DNA of 32,860 nucleotides, taken from positions 1 through 32,860 of the forward strand of contig JAFTDU010000037.1 of the NCBI GenBank assembly GCA_017454005.1. The letters run 5' to 3'. Made by a program: the position numbers and the translations under genes. Of the stretch, positions 1 through 9,361 are shown one piece after another; the first letter of the stretch is position 1; each line of letters opens with the position of its first letter. The notes beneath the pieces were generated by a model, which saw only the letters and a program-made list of their open reading frames with translations, was not told the DNA's origin and did no database searches. The DNA is from Desulfovibrionaceae bacterium (GTDB taxonomy: Bacteria > Desulfobacterota > Desulfovibrionia > Desulfovibrionales > Desulfovibrionaceae).

Positions 1-146
1 AAGATAGTTGATGAAATAAATTGATGACATCTTTCAAAAACTAGGCGTCGCTGGATTAGCAAAACACTTTTTCAAGGCAGTTATGATGGTTTGATCTGGG
101 CAATTATTTCTGTAATAATATGTCTTTATCTCTCATTGGAGGAAAC

Positions 147-227
147 ATGGATCCATGGACAGCTTATGCTATTATTGTAGTGGTGCTATCTATCTTAGGA
201 ATTTATTTAAAATTTAAAGGTGAATAA
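147..227 (+). CDS. possible 26-residue single-pass membrane peptide
   Basis: A 26-codon frame starts at an ATG preceded by a strong Shine-Dalgarno (GGAGG, four bases before the start) and ends in TAA. The peptide begins MDPWTAYAII, has one hydrophobic stretch of about 16 residues and ends with lysines and a glutamate, as expected for a one-span membrane peptide with its C-terminus inside. It overlaps, out of frame, another open stretch (28-180) that also encodes a hydrophobic segment but has no clear start. The pair could be the tail of a lost transporter gene plus its small subunit, as seen with some sodium symporters. That is inference, and the ORF could be chance, because the surrounding DNA is AT-rich and decayed. 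Confidence 0.35.
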   Translation: MDPWTAYAIIVVVLSILGIYLKFKGE

Positions 228-1107
228 TTTTCCTTATACTTTAAATATATAATTTTTAATTTATAATCATTATATAAATTCCCATTATCCAGCTAAGCAC
301 AAAACCATGTTACATGATATTTTCGTATATGTACTAATATCCATAATTGTGAAACAATGAAATAAAAAAATAATTTAATTTATAATTAATATTTTTTTAT
401 TTAAAACTTTTTTGTCGAATATAATACAACATTACGTTGTAAGTAAAGATTGACATTTATATAGTATATAAAATACCAAAAAATATAGTGAGTAGAAAGC
501 TGATCTAATAAGTCAACACTAAATGAATGTTAAGTAGTTTTCATACGCATGTATAAATTGCAATATAGAAAATTATGAACTATGAGTCTAAACACAACCT
601 AGATTTATATATTACATTGTACAAATATTGTTTATGAGCTTATACAATAAATTGTAAAGATAATTTGTGCTTTGATACAAATTTATTTAAATATTTTTAC
701 TAAACTTAATTTCATATTTAATACTTATATAATCAATTTATGATAATAAATGATCTTTAAACAATATTTTGATATAGTAAATATATACACAATAACAATA
801 TGGTAGTATGTAGTATACATTGGAGAGATTTGATCTGTACAAAAATTTCAACTAAAAATTTAAATGAGTGATAAGTTGCATTGAAAAATAATATGCACTA
901 ATTTAGCTATTTTACTATATATCTAATTTAATTTGAATAGTAGTAATAAAATACTTTCTCAGGAAATCCAGTTCGTTTTTATTTTCAATATACTTTTAAA
1001 AAAGATCGTTTATTGTCTAACATCTTCGATAACATAAGAAATATTATCTAATATTTATGTACTAAAGTCTTAGTAAGTATTATCTTGTTTTACTGTATCA
1101 TAGTGTC
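228..1107. other. AT-rich stretch without recognisable genes
   Basis: About 880 bases of very AT-rich DNA. All frames on both strands are broken by frequent stops, and I see no ORF with a ribosome binding site, no RNA gene and no long repeat. It looks like eroded intergenic or former coding DNA. Confidence 0.6.
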
Positions 1108-1532
1108 TTACAATTGCAGGAATTTTAGATAATCTTCTTGATATAGTGGAATTTGTTCTTGTTCTTGTTCTTGCTTCTGCTGATATCTTTGCCTACCGTA
1201 TTGTTTCTATTGATACCTAACCTCACCCGTATGTATATACTGTATCAGACAGGCTTAGATATTTACTCTACTATCTAGATAAATCTTTTTGGTCTCATCT
1301 ACTCTTATAATTTTTCAATACCAACTATATTCATTCCAATAATTTAATTTGGTATTTTCAAATATATTTGAAATTTTCCTGACTAAACTTTCATTGATTA
1401 TATTTTCTTCTTGCCGCGATAATCATTTTGCCTATGCCCATCGACTATTGCGTTAATTTCTAAGTCTTCATTAGGTACTGCTTCTTTACGAATCACTCTT
1501 TCCTTCGTTTAACGTGCTGAAGCACCAGACAT
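1108..1532 (-). pseudogene. decayed minus-strand reading frame, unidentified
   Basis: The minus strand carries coding-like pieces split by stops and frame changes. The first starts at an ATG (1532), reads MSGASAR, hits a TAA and continues with TKERVIRKEAVPNED. A middle piece reads ENIINESLVRKISN. The last contains a (Gln-Glu) run followed by IPLYQEDYLKFLQL before TAA at 1108-1110. The last segment vaguely recalls the C-terminus of IS200/REP-type tyrosine transposases, but no catalytic motif is visible, so I do not name it. No Shine-Dalgarno precedes the ATG. It may be the remains of one gene or several. Confidence 0.25.
1155..1172. repeat. three tandem copies of hexamer GTTCTT
   Basis: Three perfect head-to-tail copies of a 6-base unit. 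On the minus strand they encode alternating Gln and Glu inside the decayed frame at 1108-1532. The unit length preserves frame, so slippage here would only change the length of the Gln-Glu run. Confidence 0.7.
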
Positions 1533-1722
1533 TTGTATAAGTTTTCATTCTATGGTGATATAATAAAAAATCACTTTAAGTTATTGACCATCAAATTTTT
1601 TATTTCAATTAAATAAGTGTCTTCTCTCCACGACATAATTTACCAAAACATTTAGATTTTTGACATTTAAACCATTACTATTCTTATCTAAATGCGTTAG
1701 CTGTGCAAGAGATTAAAGGTAT

Positions 1723-1751
1723 TTGACAAATCCTAAAGATTAGGCAATTAT
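1723..1751 (+). promoter_or_regulatory. sigma70-type promoter for a candidate small RNA
   Basis: A perfect -35 TTGACA (1723-1728) is followed 17 bases later by AATTAT (1746-1751), which matches the -10 consensus at four of six positions. A second TTGACA lies upstream at 1660-1665. No protein frame follows; the next features are the two hairpins ending in a terminator at 1819. The -35 and spacing are good and the -10 is mediocre. Confidence 0.45.
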
Positions 1752-1757
1752 TCAAAT

Positions 1758-1819
1758 GTGCCCCTCATCCTGCTATATGCGGGGATGAGTCCCGGCACCT
1801 TGCGGTGTCGGGTTTTTTT
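1758..1819 (+). ncRNA. candidate ~60-nt small RNA with two stem-loops
   Basis: Downstream of the promoter at 1723-1751 a transcript of about 60 nt would fold into two adjacent hairpins. The first pairs CTCATCC (1764-1770) with GGATGAG (1783-1789). The second pairs CCCGGCACC (1791-1799) with GGTGTCGGG (1804-1812) and is followed by seven T. There is no ORF between promoter and terminator. The layout is that of a small regulatory RNA. Alternatively it is only the surviving terminator region of a lost upstream gene. The exact 5' end is a guess from the -10 position. Confidence 0.4.
1791..1819 (+). terminator. strong intrinsic terminator
   Basis: A 9-bp stem with one G-U pair, a 4-base loop and a run of seven T. 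It ends whatever is transcribed toward tRNA-Val from the left, although no intact gene lies immediately upstream. Confidence 0.92.
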
Positions 1820-2008
1820 ACCGAGATATTTTTTGGCTTAGCGTTTTGTAGTTCAAAACTTGAAGATGCTATGAAAAAGTTGTGCTCTATTCTGCTAAGA
1901 CATGGCATAACTTAAGCTCACACTTTGCAACAAAGGGTGAGTAAATTCGCCAAGAGCAAGCCTAAAACAGAGTAATTTTGTGCTTTTACTTTGGCGAATA
2001 TTTTCCCC

Positions 2009-2037
2009 TTGACGCGCTTTGCAGTTTAGCCTATATA
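2009..2037 (+). promoter_or_regulatory. promoter of tRNA-Val
   Basis: TTGACG (2009-2014), a 17-base spacer and TATATA (2032-2037) form a near-consensus sigma70 promoter. The predicted start, around 2044, lies about ten bases before the mature tRNA, a usual leader length for a tRNA operon. It is also the nearest obvious promoter for thrS and the translation genes downstream. Confidence 0.85.
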
Positions 2038-2053
2038 TAAACATGTCTTACGT

Positions 2054-2130
2054 AGGAGCGTAGCTCAGGTGGCTAGAGTACTTCCTTGACACGGAAGGGG
2101 TCAGCAGTTCAAGTCTGCTCGTTCCTACCA
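2054..2130 (+). tRNA. tRNA-Val, anticodon GAC
   Basis: A full cloverleaf can be drawn. The acceptor AGGAGCG pairs with CGTTCCT (one G-U), followed by discriminator A and an encoded CCA. A D-arm with GCTC/GAGT is present. The anticodon stem CTTCC/GGAAG encloses the loop TTGACAC with anticodon GAC. The T-arm AGCAG/CTGCT has the loop TTCAAGT. The GAC anticodon reads GUC and GUU valine codons. A strong promoter lies just upstream and an intrinsic terminator about 70 bases downstream. Confidence 0.97.
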
Positions 2131-2196
2131 TAACTTATGAAATACGGGTCAATCCCTTGAGGATATATTGATTTTTCCGGCAAAGTGGCCGAGTAC

Positions 2197-2222
2197 AGGG
2201 GAGTTTAAGCTCCCCTTTTTTT
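2197..2222 (+). terminator. intrinsic terminator between tRNA-Val and thrS
   Basis: AGGGGAG and CTCCCCT form a GC-rich stem around a six-base loop, followed by a run of T. It lies only about 44 bases before the thrS start. No promoter motif is visible in that gap, so thrS must be reached by readthrough or by a promoter I do not recognise. It therefore also qualifies as a possible attenuator. No T-box signature is present. Confidence 0.9.
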
Positions 2223-2265
2223 GTGGCCTTTGTTTCTGCCGTGCTGTTGTAAGGAGTTTGTTTTG

Positions 2266-4212
2266 ATGCAAGTCCAAGTGGAAGGACAAATTGTTGAAAT
2301 AGAAGCAGGTGCGACCATTGCTCACGCTCTGCAACAAGTTTTAAGTGGCAAAAAATTTAAAGCCCTTGTTGCCGCTCAGGTTACCGCCAATGGCAATACT
2401 AGCTTGCAAGATCTTGCGCGACAGCTCCCTACAGATTGTACAGAGCTTAAAGGAATCCCATTTGATAGCTCTGAGGGCTTACAAATTGTTAGGCATTCTA
2501 CAGCCCATGTCATGGCGTGTGCCGTGCAGCGGCTCTTTCCTAAGGCCAAGGTAACCATAGGTCCTGCCATTGACACAGGTTTCTATTATGATTTTGACGT
2601 GGAACGGCCCTTTTCTGTGGATGATTTAGCCGCCATTGAAGAGGAAATGCGCAAAATCGTAGCTGCCAAAGAGCCCTTTACGCGCAGCGAGTTGAGTCAA
2701 GAAGCTGCTCTCGAGTTTTTTGGCACGAAGGGCGAACAATATAAGGTTGAATTGATCCAAGGGCTTAGCAACGAAACCATTTCCTGTTACCGCTGCGCTG
2801 AATTTACCGATTTATGTCGGGGCCCCCATGTGCCTGACACTGGTTTTTGTAAGTCTTTTAAGCTATTATCTGTTGCTGGCGCCTATTGGCACGGCGATGA
2901 ACATAATCCCATGCTGTCCCGCATTTACGGTACAGCCTTTGCTGATGATAAAGCCCTAGCAAGTTATTTAAAACAAATAGAAGAAGCAAAGCGGCGTGAT
3001 CATAGAAAATTAGGTCGTGAGCTTAAATTATTTACTTTTGAAGAAAATGTAGCCCCTGGCATGGTCTTTTGGTTGCCCAAAGGCATGTTAGTGCGCACCA
3101 TTCTCGAAGATTTTTGGCGTAGAGAACACCTAAAACGCGGTTATGATTTGGTGCAAGGTCCGCAACTGTTGCGAGCTGAAACCTGGCAGCGTTCGGGCCA
3201 CTATGATCACTATCGCGAAAACATGTACTTTACACAGATTGATGAAGATCAATACGGCATTAAGCCCATGAACTGTGTGGGCCACATGTTAATTTACAAC
3301 AATGAGCTGCATAGTTACAGAGAATTGCCAAAACGATTTTTTGAATTAGGTTTGGTGCACAGACATGAAAAGAGTGGTGTGTTGCACGGCCTCTTACGTG
3401 TTCGGCAATTTACACAGGATGATGCCCATATTATTTGTACGCCTGAACAACTGGAAGGCGAAATTTTAGGTGTCATTCGGCTCATTCAAGATTTGATGCG
3501 CCTTTTTGACTTCCAATATAAGATTTTAATTTCCACTCGTCCTGAAGATAGTATTGGTACTGATGAAGCTTGGGAGTTGGCGACCAATGCCTTAATCAGT
3601 GCCGTAAAATCTGCCGACCTGCCTTATACCATCAATGCTGGCGACGGGGCGTTTTATGGTCCCAAAATTGATGTTGTGTTGCTAGATTGCCTGGGCCGCG
3701 AATGGCAATGTTCGACCATTCAAGTTGATTTTACCTTGCCGGAACGCTTTGATCTTGTATATGTTGGGCAGGATGGGGAGAGACATCGTCCCGTTATGGT
3801 GCACCGGGCGATCATGGGTAGTGTAGAGCGCTTTATTGGTGTACTTATTGAACAGTATGCCGGGGCACTACCTGTGTGGTTAGCTCCAGTGCAAGCCAGG
3901 CTCTTAAGTGTGACCGACGCAGCTAGACCCTGGGTCGAGGAAATGCAAACGGCTTTGACGCAAGCCGGGTTGCGCGTTGAAACAGATGTGCGTAATGAGA
4001 AGCTTGGCTTTAAGATTCGCGAGGCGCAAGTGGCCAAAATCCCCTACATGTTGGTGGTAGGCGAGAAGGAAATGCAGGCGCAAGGGTGCAATGTGCGTCT
4101 GCGCAATGGTGACAATTTGGGCTTGAAAAGCGTGGCCGAAATTACGGCGTTGATCCGTGAGGCTCAGGCCCAGCCCTTTAAACAAGGAGGAATGTGCTAT
4201 AGCTTCGCCTAA
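2266..4212 (+). CDS. thrS: threonine--tRNA ligase
   Basis: Charges tRNA-Thr with threonine in the cytoplasm; class II synthetase of 648 residues, normal full length. In order: an N-terminal TGS domain (about residues 1-62), the editing domain with HSTAH and the Cys of CRGPHVP, the class II catalytic core, and a C-terminal anticodon-binding domain. The zinc and active-site residues of the family are visible: Cys in KPMNCVGH, His in TQDDAHII and His in MVHRAIMGS. The start at 2266 is chosen because AAGGAG lies nine bases upstream; the longer frame from TTG 2221 begins within the terminator T-run. The last codons overlap the apparent start of infC. It heads the translation-gene block and sits behind the terminator at 2197-2222. 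Confidence 0.97.
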   Translation: MQVQVEGQIVEIEAGATIAHALQQVLSGKKFKALVAAQVTANGNTSLQDLARQLPTDCTELKGIPFDSSEGLQIVRHSTAHVMACAVQRLFPKAKVTIGPAIDTGFYYDFDVERPFSVDDLAAIEEEMRKIVAAKEPFTRSELSQEAALEFFGTKGEQYKVELIQGLSNETISCYRCAEFTDLCRGPHVPDTGFCKSFKLLSVAGAYWHGDEHNPMLSRIYGTAFADDKALASYLKQIEEAKRRDHRKLGRELKLFTFEENVAPGMVFWLPKGMLVRTILEDFWRREHLKRGYDLVQGPQLLRAETWQRSGHYDHYRENMYFTQIDEDQYGIKPMNCVGHMLIYNNELHSYRELPKRFFELGLVHRHEKSGVLHGLLRVRQFTQDDAHIICTPEQLEGEILGVIRLIQDLMRLFDFQYKILISTRPEDSIGTDEAWELATNALISAVKSADLPYTINAGDGAFYGPKIDVVLLDCLGREWQCSTIQVDFTLPERFDLVYVGQDGERHRPVMVHRAIMGSVERFIGVLIEQYAGALPVWLAPVQARLLSVTDAARPWVEEMQTALTQAGLRVETDVRNEKLGFKIREAQVAKIPYMLVVGEKEMQAQGCNVRLRNGDNLGLKSVAEITALIREAQAQPFKQGGMCYSFA

Positions 4213-4744
4213 TTTAAGACCTAGGCGGGAAGTCCCTCAGGATGGAACGCGGCGGAATGAAATGATTCGTGCCCATGAAGTGCGAGTGATTGGCGCTGAT
4301 GGAGAACAGTTAGGTATTTTGTCCCGCAATGAGGCGATTGAACGGGCAAAAGAAGCAGGCTTAGATCTCGTTGAGGTTGCAGCTACTTCTGATCCGCCTG
4401 TCTGTCGTATCATGGACTTTGGTAAATTCCGTTACGAACAGCAAAAGAAAAAACAAGAAGCTAAAAAAAGACAATCTACTGTTCAAATCAAAGAGATAAA
4501 AGTTCGTCCTAAAACCGATGATCACGACTATGAAACCAAATTACGGCATATTCGGCGTTTTTTGGAGGATGGCGACCGGTGTAAAATCACGGTGTTTTTC
4601 CGCGGGCGTGAAATTGTGCATAAGGATCGTGGACAAGATATCTTGTCTCGCTTTGTGGAAGATTTAGCGGATGTAGCCAAAGTGGAACAAGAAGCGCGGG
4701 CTGAGGGCCGCACTTTGCAGATGCTCTTAGTGCCCAAGAAGTAA
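4199..4744 (+). CDS. infC: translation initiation factor IF-3, apparent AUA start
   Basis: Binds the 30S subunit, prevents premature joining of subunits and checks the initiator tRNA and start codon. The N-domain begins near [12 protein letters not shown], followed by a basic linker and the C-domain ending MLLVPKK; about 181 residues, the usual size. There is no in-frame ATG before residue 22 (4262), which would remove conserved N-terminal sequence. The in-frame GTG at 4157 has no ribosome binding site. A very strong AAGGAGG (4184-4190) lies eight bases before an in-frame ATA at 4199, the best candidate start. E. coli infC also uses a rare start (AUU) through which IF-3 controls its own synthesis, so a similar circuit is likely. 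The start overlaps the thrS stop by 14 bases. Confidence 0.95.
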   Translation: MASPNLRPRREVPQDGTRRNEMIRAHEVRVIGADGEQLGILSRNEAIERAKEAGLDLVEVAATSDPPVCRIMDFGKFRYEQQKKKQEAKKRQSTVQIKEIKVRPKTDDHDYETKLRHIRRFLEDGDRCKITVFFRGREIVHKDRGQDILSRFVEDLADVAKVEQEARAEGRTLQMLLVPKK

Positions 4745-4834
4745 ATCACTTGCAGCCAAGTATGTTTTTAGGCAAGATGATTTTTGGCTCAACCTAGGGC
4801 CGTTTCGTTTTGTGTTGTTTTAAGGAGTATTTGT

Positions 4835-5032
4835 ATGCCTAAAATTAAAACCCGTCGCGCTGCAGCCAAACGTTTTGAAATGACAGGTAGTGGCAAATTT
4901 CGGCGTAGACGGCAAAATTTACGTCATATTTTGACGAAGAAATCACCAGGTCGCAAAATGCGTTTAGGCCAAGTGACCTTGGTCGATAGTGCCAATTTAA
5001 AAGCTGTGCGGCGGCAATTGCCCAACGGCTAA
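4835..5032 (+). CDS. rpmI: 50S ribosomal protein bL35
   Basis: Small, very basic structural protein of the large ribosomal subunit, 65 residues, normal length. It begins MPKIKTRRAAAKRF and contains the typical RRRQNLRHILTKKSPGRKMRL stretch in two overlapping parts. The start at 4835 follows TAAGGAG at good spacing and fits the conserved N-terminus; the frame is open further upstream to 4784 without a ribosome binding site. It lies in the standard infC-rpmI-rplT order, in which IF-3, L35 and L20 are co-expressed and, in many bacteria, repressed by L20 binding the mRNA. No obvious L20-binding fold was identified here. Confidence 0.96.
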   Translation: MPKIKTRRAAAKRFEMTGSGKFRRRRQNLRHILTKKSPGRKMRLGQVTLVDSANLKAVRRQLPNG

Positions 5033-5091
5033 TGTTACAAGTTTATCGTCGGGCTCATCCTCCGCCTAGACGGTAACAAGGAGGTTCACCT

Positions 5092-5445
5092 ATGCGTGTC
5101 AAGCGAGGACTCGCAAGTCATCGTCGTCATAAAAAATATTTGGATGCTGCCAAGGGCTTTCGTGGCGGCCGCAGTCGTTTATACCGTACTGCCCGTGAAG
5201 CTGTAGAACGTGCCCTTCAAAATTCCTTTGTGGGGCGCAAAGCCCGGAAACGCGATTTTCGGGCCTTGTGGATTTTGCGTATTAATGCTGCAGCGCGTTT
5301 ATATGGGTTGTCTTATAGTCGCTTTATCCATGGTTTGAAATTAGCCCATGTGGCATTGGATCGGAAAATTTTGGCCGACCTCGCTGTGTATCAGAAAGAG
5401 GATTTTGCCAAGCTTGTTGATACCGCCAAGGCTGCATTACAATAA
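5092..5445 (+). CDS. rplT: 50S ribosomal protein bL20
   Basis: Binds 23S rRNA early in 50S assembly and acts as autogenous repressor of the infC-rpmI-rplT group in several bacteria. 117 residues, full length, beginning [15 protein letters not shown] with the long basic N-terminal extension. The globular part, with [16 protein letters not shown] and YSRFIHGLK, is intact. The start is preceded by an excellent AAGGAGG. The gap from rpmI is 59 bases, consistent with one transcript. Confidence 0.97.
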   Translation: MRVKRGLASHRRHKKYLDAAKGFRGGRSRLYRTAREAVERALQNSFVGRKARKRDFRALWILRINAAARLYGLSYSRFIHGLKLAHVALDRKILADLAVYQKEDFAKLVDTAKAALQ

Positions 5446-5458
5446 GCGCATGGTGCAG

Positions 5459-5479
5459 GCGGGCAGCCTGGCTGCCCGC
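5459..5479 (+). promoter_or_regulatory. GC-rich hairpin before pheS
   Basis: GCGGGCAG (5459-5466) and CTGCCCGC (5472-5479) form a perfect 8-bp stem around a 5-base loop, between the rplT stop and the pheS ribosome binding site. No T-run follows, so it is not a clear intrinsic terminator. It could limit pheS translation or stabilise upstream message. Confidence 0.5.
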
Positions 5480-5499
5480 AGCAAAAAGCGAGGACCTTA

Positions 5500-6531
<1,032 letters not shown>

Positions 6532-6540
6532 GAGGATCTC

Positions 6541-6885
6541 TTGTTAGTCCGTAGCATCATGGGACTACTCCTTTTGCTGCTTTTGTGCCCCATGCATGCA
6601 GTAAGTAAATCTGCATATTCGCCACGGGCGTCGGGTACAGAGCCCCCAGGAGGCCCCCAAGAGAATCTCGCTATCCCAGCCCCCTCCAATTTTGGGCGCA
6701 CCCAAGAGGGGGGGCTCGGCTATACCGATGCCTATGGTAATACAATTTCTAGCGAGCCTAAACCTACGCCGCCTAAAAAACGTTTGCCCCAAGGGGCCTA
6801 TGGCCGCTATGCCGCACCTGGAGATAATAGTCCCTTGCCTGATCCGCAAAAAGCGCAGGCTAAGCCAGTGTGGAGTTTCCATTAA
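6541..6885 (+). CDS. small secreted proline-rich protein of unknown function
   Basis: 114 residues from a TTG start that follows TAGGAGG at five bases; the pheS stop is embedded in that ribosome binding site, suggesting translational coupling. An in-frame ATG at 6559 is an alternative start. The N-terminus MGLLLLLLLCPMHA is a clear export signal with a positively charged residue before it; the Cys context is not a good lipobox. The mature part is short, rich in Pro and Gly, with no domain I recognise and a low-complexity, probably disordered composition. It sits between the two subunits of phenylalanyl-tRNA synthetase, an odd place for an exported protein. Codon use resembles its neighbours, so it looks like a real resident gene. 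Confidence 0.75.
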   Translation: MLVRSIMGLLLLLLLCPMHAVSKSAYSPRASGTEPPGGPQENLAIPAPSNFGRTQEGGLGYTDAYGNTISSEPKPTPPKKRLPQGAYGRYAAPGDNSPLPDPQKAQAKPVWSFH

Positions 6886-6902
6886 TCAATCTTTTTAAGT
6901 TT

Positions 6903-6938
6903 ACGCCCCAATCTACTGCTGGGCGTCCGGGATTTTTT
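6903..6938 (+). terminator. weak hairpin with T-run just before pheT
   Basis: ACGCCC (6903-6908) pairs with GGGCGT (6921-6926); a run of six T follows after a six-base gap, ending two bases before the pheT ATG. The stem is short and the T-run displaced, so it is at best a weak terminator or attenuator for pheT, and it leaves pheT without a clear Shine-Dalgarno. Confidence 0.3.
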
Positions 6939-6940
6939 GT

Positions 6941-9325
6941 ATGCTGCTTTCGCTTTCCTGGCTGCGGGAATTTACTCCATATGAAGGCACAGCCCAAGCC
7001 TTAGGTGATCGCTTGACGATGCTTGGCCTAGAACTAGAAGATATCAAGCATCCCTTTGAAGTACTGAAAGAAATTACTACTGGCTATGTACTCGAATGTA
7101 AGATGCATCCTGATTCGGATCACTTGCATTGTTGCCGTGTGGATGTAGGCCAAGAAGCTTTATTGGATATAGTGTGTGGGGCACCTAATGTTGCCGCTGG
7201 ACAAAAGGTTGCTGTAGCGACAATAGGTTCAAAATTGCCAGACGGTACGGTGATTAAAAAGAGCAAGTTGCGGGGCCAACCTTCGCATGGCATGATCTGT
7301 TCCGAACGTGAATTGGGTCTTAGCGAAGATCATAGCGGAATTATGGTCTTAGATAATTCCACACCTGTAGGGATGAAATTGCAGGATGTCTTAACTTTAG
7401 ACACAGAAATCCTCGATTTTTCCATCACCCCCAATAGGGCTGATTGTCTGTCGGTGCTGGGTCTTGCCCGGGAAACAGCGATGGCCTTTCACCTACCTTT
7501 GACAATAAAAGAATTGACACCAACCTATGGCGAAGAGTCGACGGAAGTTCCCATTGAGATCACAGATCCTAAGCTCTGTTGGCTCTATGCTGGCAGAGTT
7601 GTGCATAATATGCACTTAGGCCCATCACCTTTGCATATCCGCCAACGCTTACAAGCCTGTGGCATCAGGGCCATCTCTAATATTGTTGATGTCACGAACT
7701 ATATTTTGCTTGAGTGTGGTCAGCCCTTACATGCCTTTGATCTCGCCAAATTAAACCCCAGAAAGATTGTGGTGCGTAAGGCAAGGCCCAATGAGACCTT
7801 TGTGACCCTAGATAACCAAGAGCGCGTGCTCAAAGACACAGATCTCTGCATCTGTGCTGGCGACACACCTGTGGCCTTAGCTGGTGTTATGGGGGGCTTA
7901 GATTCTGAAATTACCAGTACCACCACCCAAGTCTTTGTGGAGAGTGCCGTCTTTAATCCCCCAACCATCCGCAAAACCTCCAGACGTTTGGGCCTAAGCT
8001 CGGAATCCTCTTACCGTTTTGAGCGCGGCATTGATCAACAACGCACCATCTGGGCGCTTGAGCGTGCCACAGCCCTCTTGCAGGAGCTTGGCCAGGGTAC
8101 AGTGGATAAGCATCTTAATGTTGCTGAACCCAATCCCTTTATTGCAGCCCAAATTCCCTTTAGGCCTAAGTATGCCAATGCCCTCTTGGGGGTCAACTTA
8201 GAGCCTGATTTTGCCAAGACCGTCTTTACAGGTTTGGGCTTAAAGGTTTCTGAAAAGGATACAAGTTGGCAGGTTGAGCAAGCCTCTTGGCGGCCTGATC
8301 TCACACGCGAGGCCGATCTTGTGGAAGAGGTAGGTCGCGTCTATGGACTAGACAATATTAAACCCCTCTTGCCACCTATGCAGTTAAGTTTGGAGCGGCA
8401 CGATGTGGGCACAGAGTTTGCCTTTTGGCGGCAAGTGCGCCACTGGGGGGCGGGCCTAGGACTTAATGAGGTCATCAACTATAGTTTTGTGGGCCAAAAG
8501 GATTTGGATCTCTTGGGGTTACCTAAAGATGTGCGCATTGCCATTAAAAACCCCTTGTCTCAAGAACAGGATGTCTTGCGGCCAACCATTGCACCAGGTC
8601 TCTTACAGTCTTTGCGGCAAAACCTAGCCCAAGGTGCTGTAAGCGTAAAGCTCTTTGAGTTGTGCCATGTCTTTACTTTAGATGAGACACTTGAGACCCA
8701 CACCAAAGAAACTGCCATGCTGGGGTTACTCTTTTCAGGCTTGCGCTATGAGCCAGTCTGGCCCAATCCCCAAGAAGACATGGACTATAGTGATATCCGT
8801 GGGGTGATTGAGCATCTTTTAAGAACGCTGCATGTAGAGCAACCAAAGTTTGTGCAAGTAGCTGAACACGCTTATCTCTCACCTTGTGTGCAAATCTTTA
8901 TTGGTGACACCTTGCTTGGACACGTGGGTGTTGTCAAAAGCGCCATTGCGGATACTTACCTAGCCCATAAGCTTGTCTATCTAGCTGAGATTAATTTAGC
9001 GCTCTTACAAGAGTTAGCTGCCAAGGCCAAGGTTAAGTTTACCCCCTTAGCCATCTATCCTTGTGTCAAACGGGATATTACTTTTATAGGATCCAAATCC
9101 TTACAGGTTGGCACAATCAAAGCAGCTTTGCTTGATCTTAAACACCCCTTAATCTGTGATGTGGCCTTTGTGTCCTTATATGAACCCAAAGAGAGTACAG
9201 ATAAACACCTCTCCTTTAGATTGACTTTTCGGCATAACCAACGGACATTAAAGGATGCTGAAGTCGATAAAGAGCGGGATAAGGTCGCGCAAGCTATAGT
9301 TAAGAGTTTAGGCGTGCGCATTTAG
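6941..9325 (+). CDS. pheT: phenylalanine--tRNA ligase beta subunit
   Basis: Partner of PheS, responsible for tRNA binding and for editing Tyr-tRNA-Phe. 794 residues, full length and uninterrupted. Domains in order: an N-terminal EMAP-type tRNA-binding fold (about 40-150), the B3/B4 editing domain with RAISNIVDVTNYILLECGQ in two parts (about 235-260), the B5 domain, a catalytic-like core with WRPDLTREADLVEEVGRVYG (about 445-465), and a C-terminal ferredoxin-fold anticodon-binding domain from about residue 700. The ATG start gives the usual MLLSLSWLREF beginning, although no strong ribosome binding site precedes it. The intactness of pheT argues that phenylalanyl-tRNA synthetase is still needed despite the stop in pheS. 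Confidence 0.97.
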   Translation: MLLSLSWLREFTPYEGTAQALGDRLTMLGLELEDIKHPFEVLKEITTGYVLECKMHPDSDHLHCCRVDVGQEALLDIVCGAPNVAAGQKVAVATIGSKLPDGTVIKKSKLRGQPSHGMICSERELGLSEDHSGIMVLDNSTPVGMKLQDVLTLDTEILDFSITPNRADCLSVLGLARETAMAFHLPLTIKELTPTYGEESTEVPIEITDPKLCWLYAGRVVHNMHLGPSPLHIRQRLQACGIRAISNIVDVTNYILLECGQPLHAFDLAKLNPRKIVVRKARPNETFVTLDNQERVLKDTDLCICAGDTPVALAGVMGGLDSEITSTTTQVFVESAVFNPPTIRKTSRRLGLSSESSYRFERGIDQQRTIWALERATALLQELGQGTVDKHLNVAEPNPFIAAQIPFRPKYANALLGVNLEPDFAKTVFTGLGLKVSEKDTSWQVEQASWRPDLTREADLVEEVGRVYGLDNIKPLLPPMQLSLERHDVGTEFAFWRQVRHWGAGLGLNEVINYSFVGQKDLDLLGLPKDVRIAIKNPLSQEQDVLRPTIAPGLLQSLRQNLAQGAVSVKLFELCHVFTLDETLETHTKETAMLGLLFSGLRYEPVWPNPQEDMDYSDIRGVIEHLLRTLHVEQPKFVQVAEHAYLSPCVQIFIGDTLLGHVGVVKSAIADTYLAHKLVYLAEINLALLQELAAKAKVKFTPLAIYPCVKRDITFIGSKSLQVGTIKAALLDLKHPLICDVAFVSLYEPKESTDKHLSFRLTFRHNQRTLKDAEVDKERDKVAQAIVKSLGVRI

Positions 9326-9361
9326 TTCCACAAAAAACACTTCAACTAGAGTGGGGCACCC

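Noticed and set aside
2180..2216. Segment resembling the D-arm of tRNA-Ser or tRNA-Leu (GTGGCCGAGT) before thrS
   Set aside because: No acceptor, anticodon or T-arm can be paired; the part is explained by the terminator stem.
2131..2265. T-box riboswitch controlling thrS
   Set aside because: The T-box core sequence and specifier stem are not visible; only a plain terminator is present.
2221..2265. Upstream TTG start for thrS
   Set aside because: It lies in the terminator T-run and before the AAGGAG site; the family N-terminus begins at 2266.
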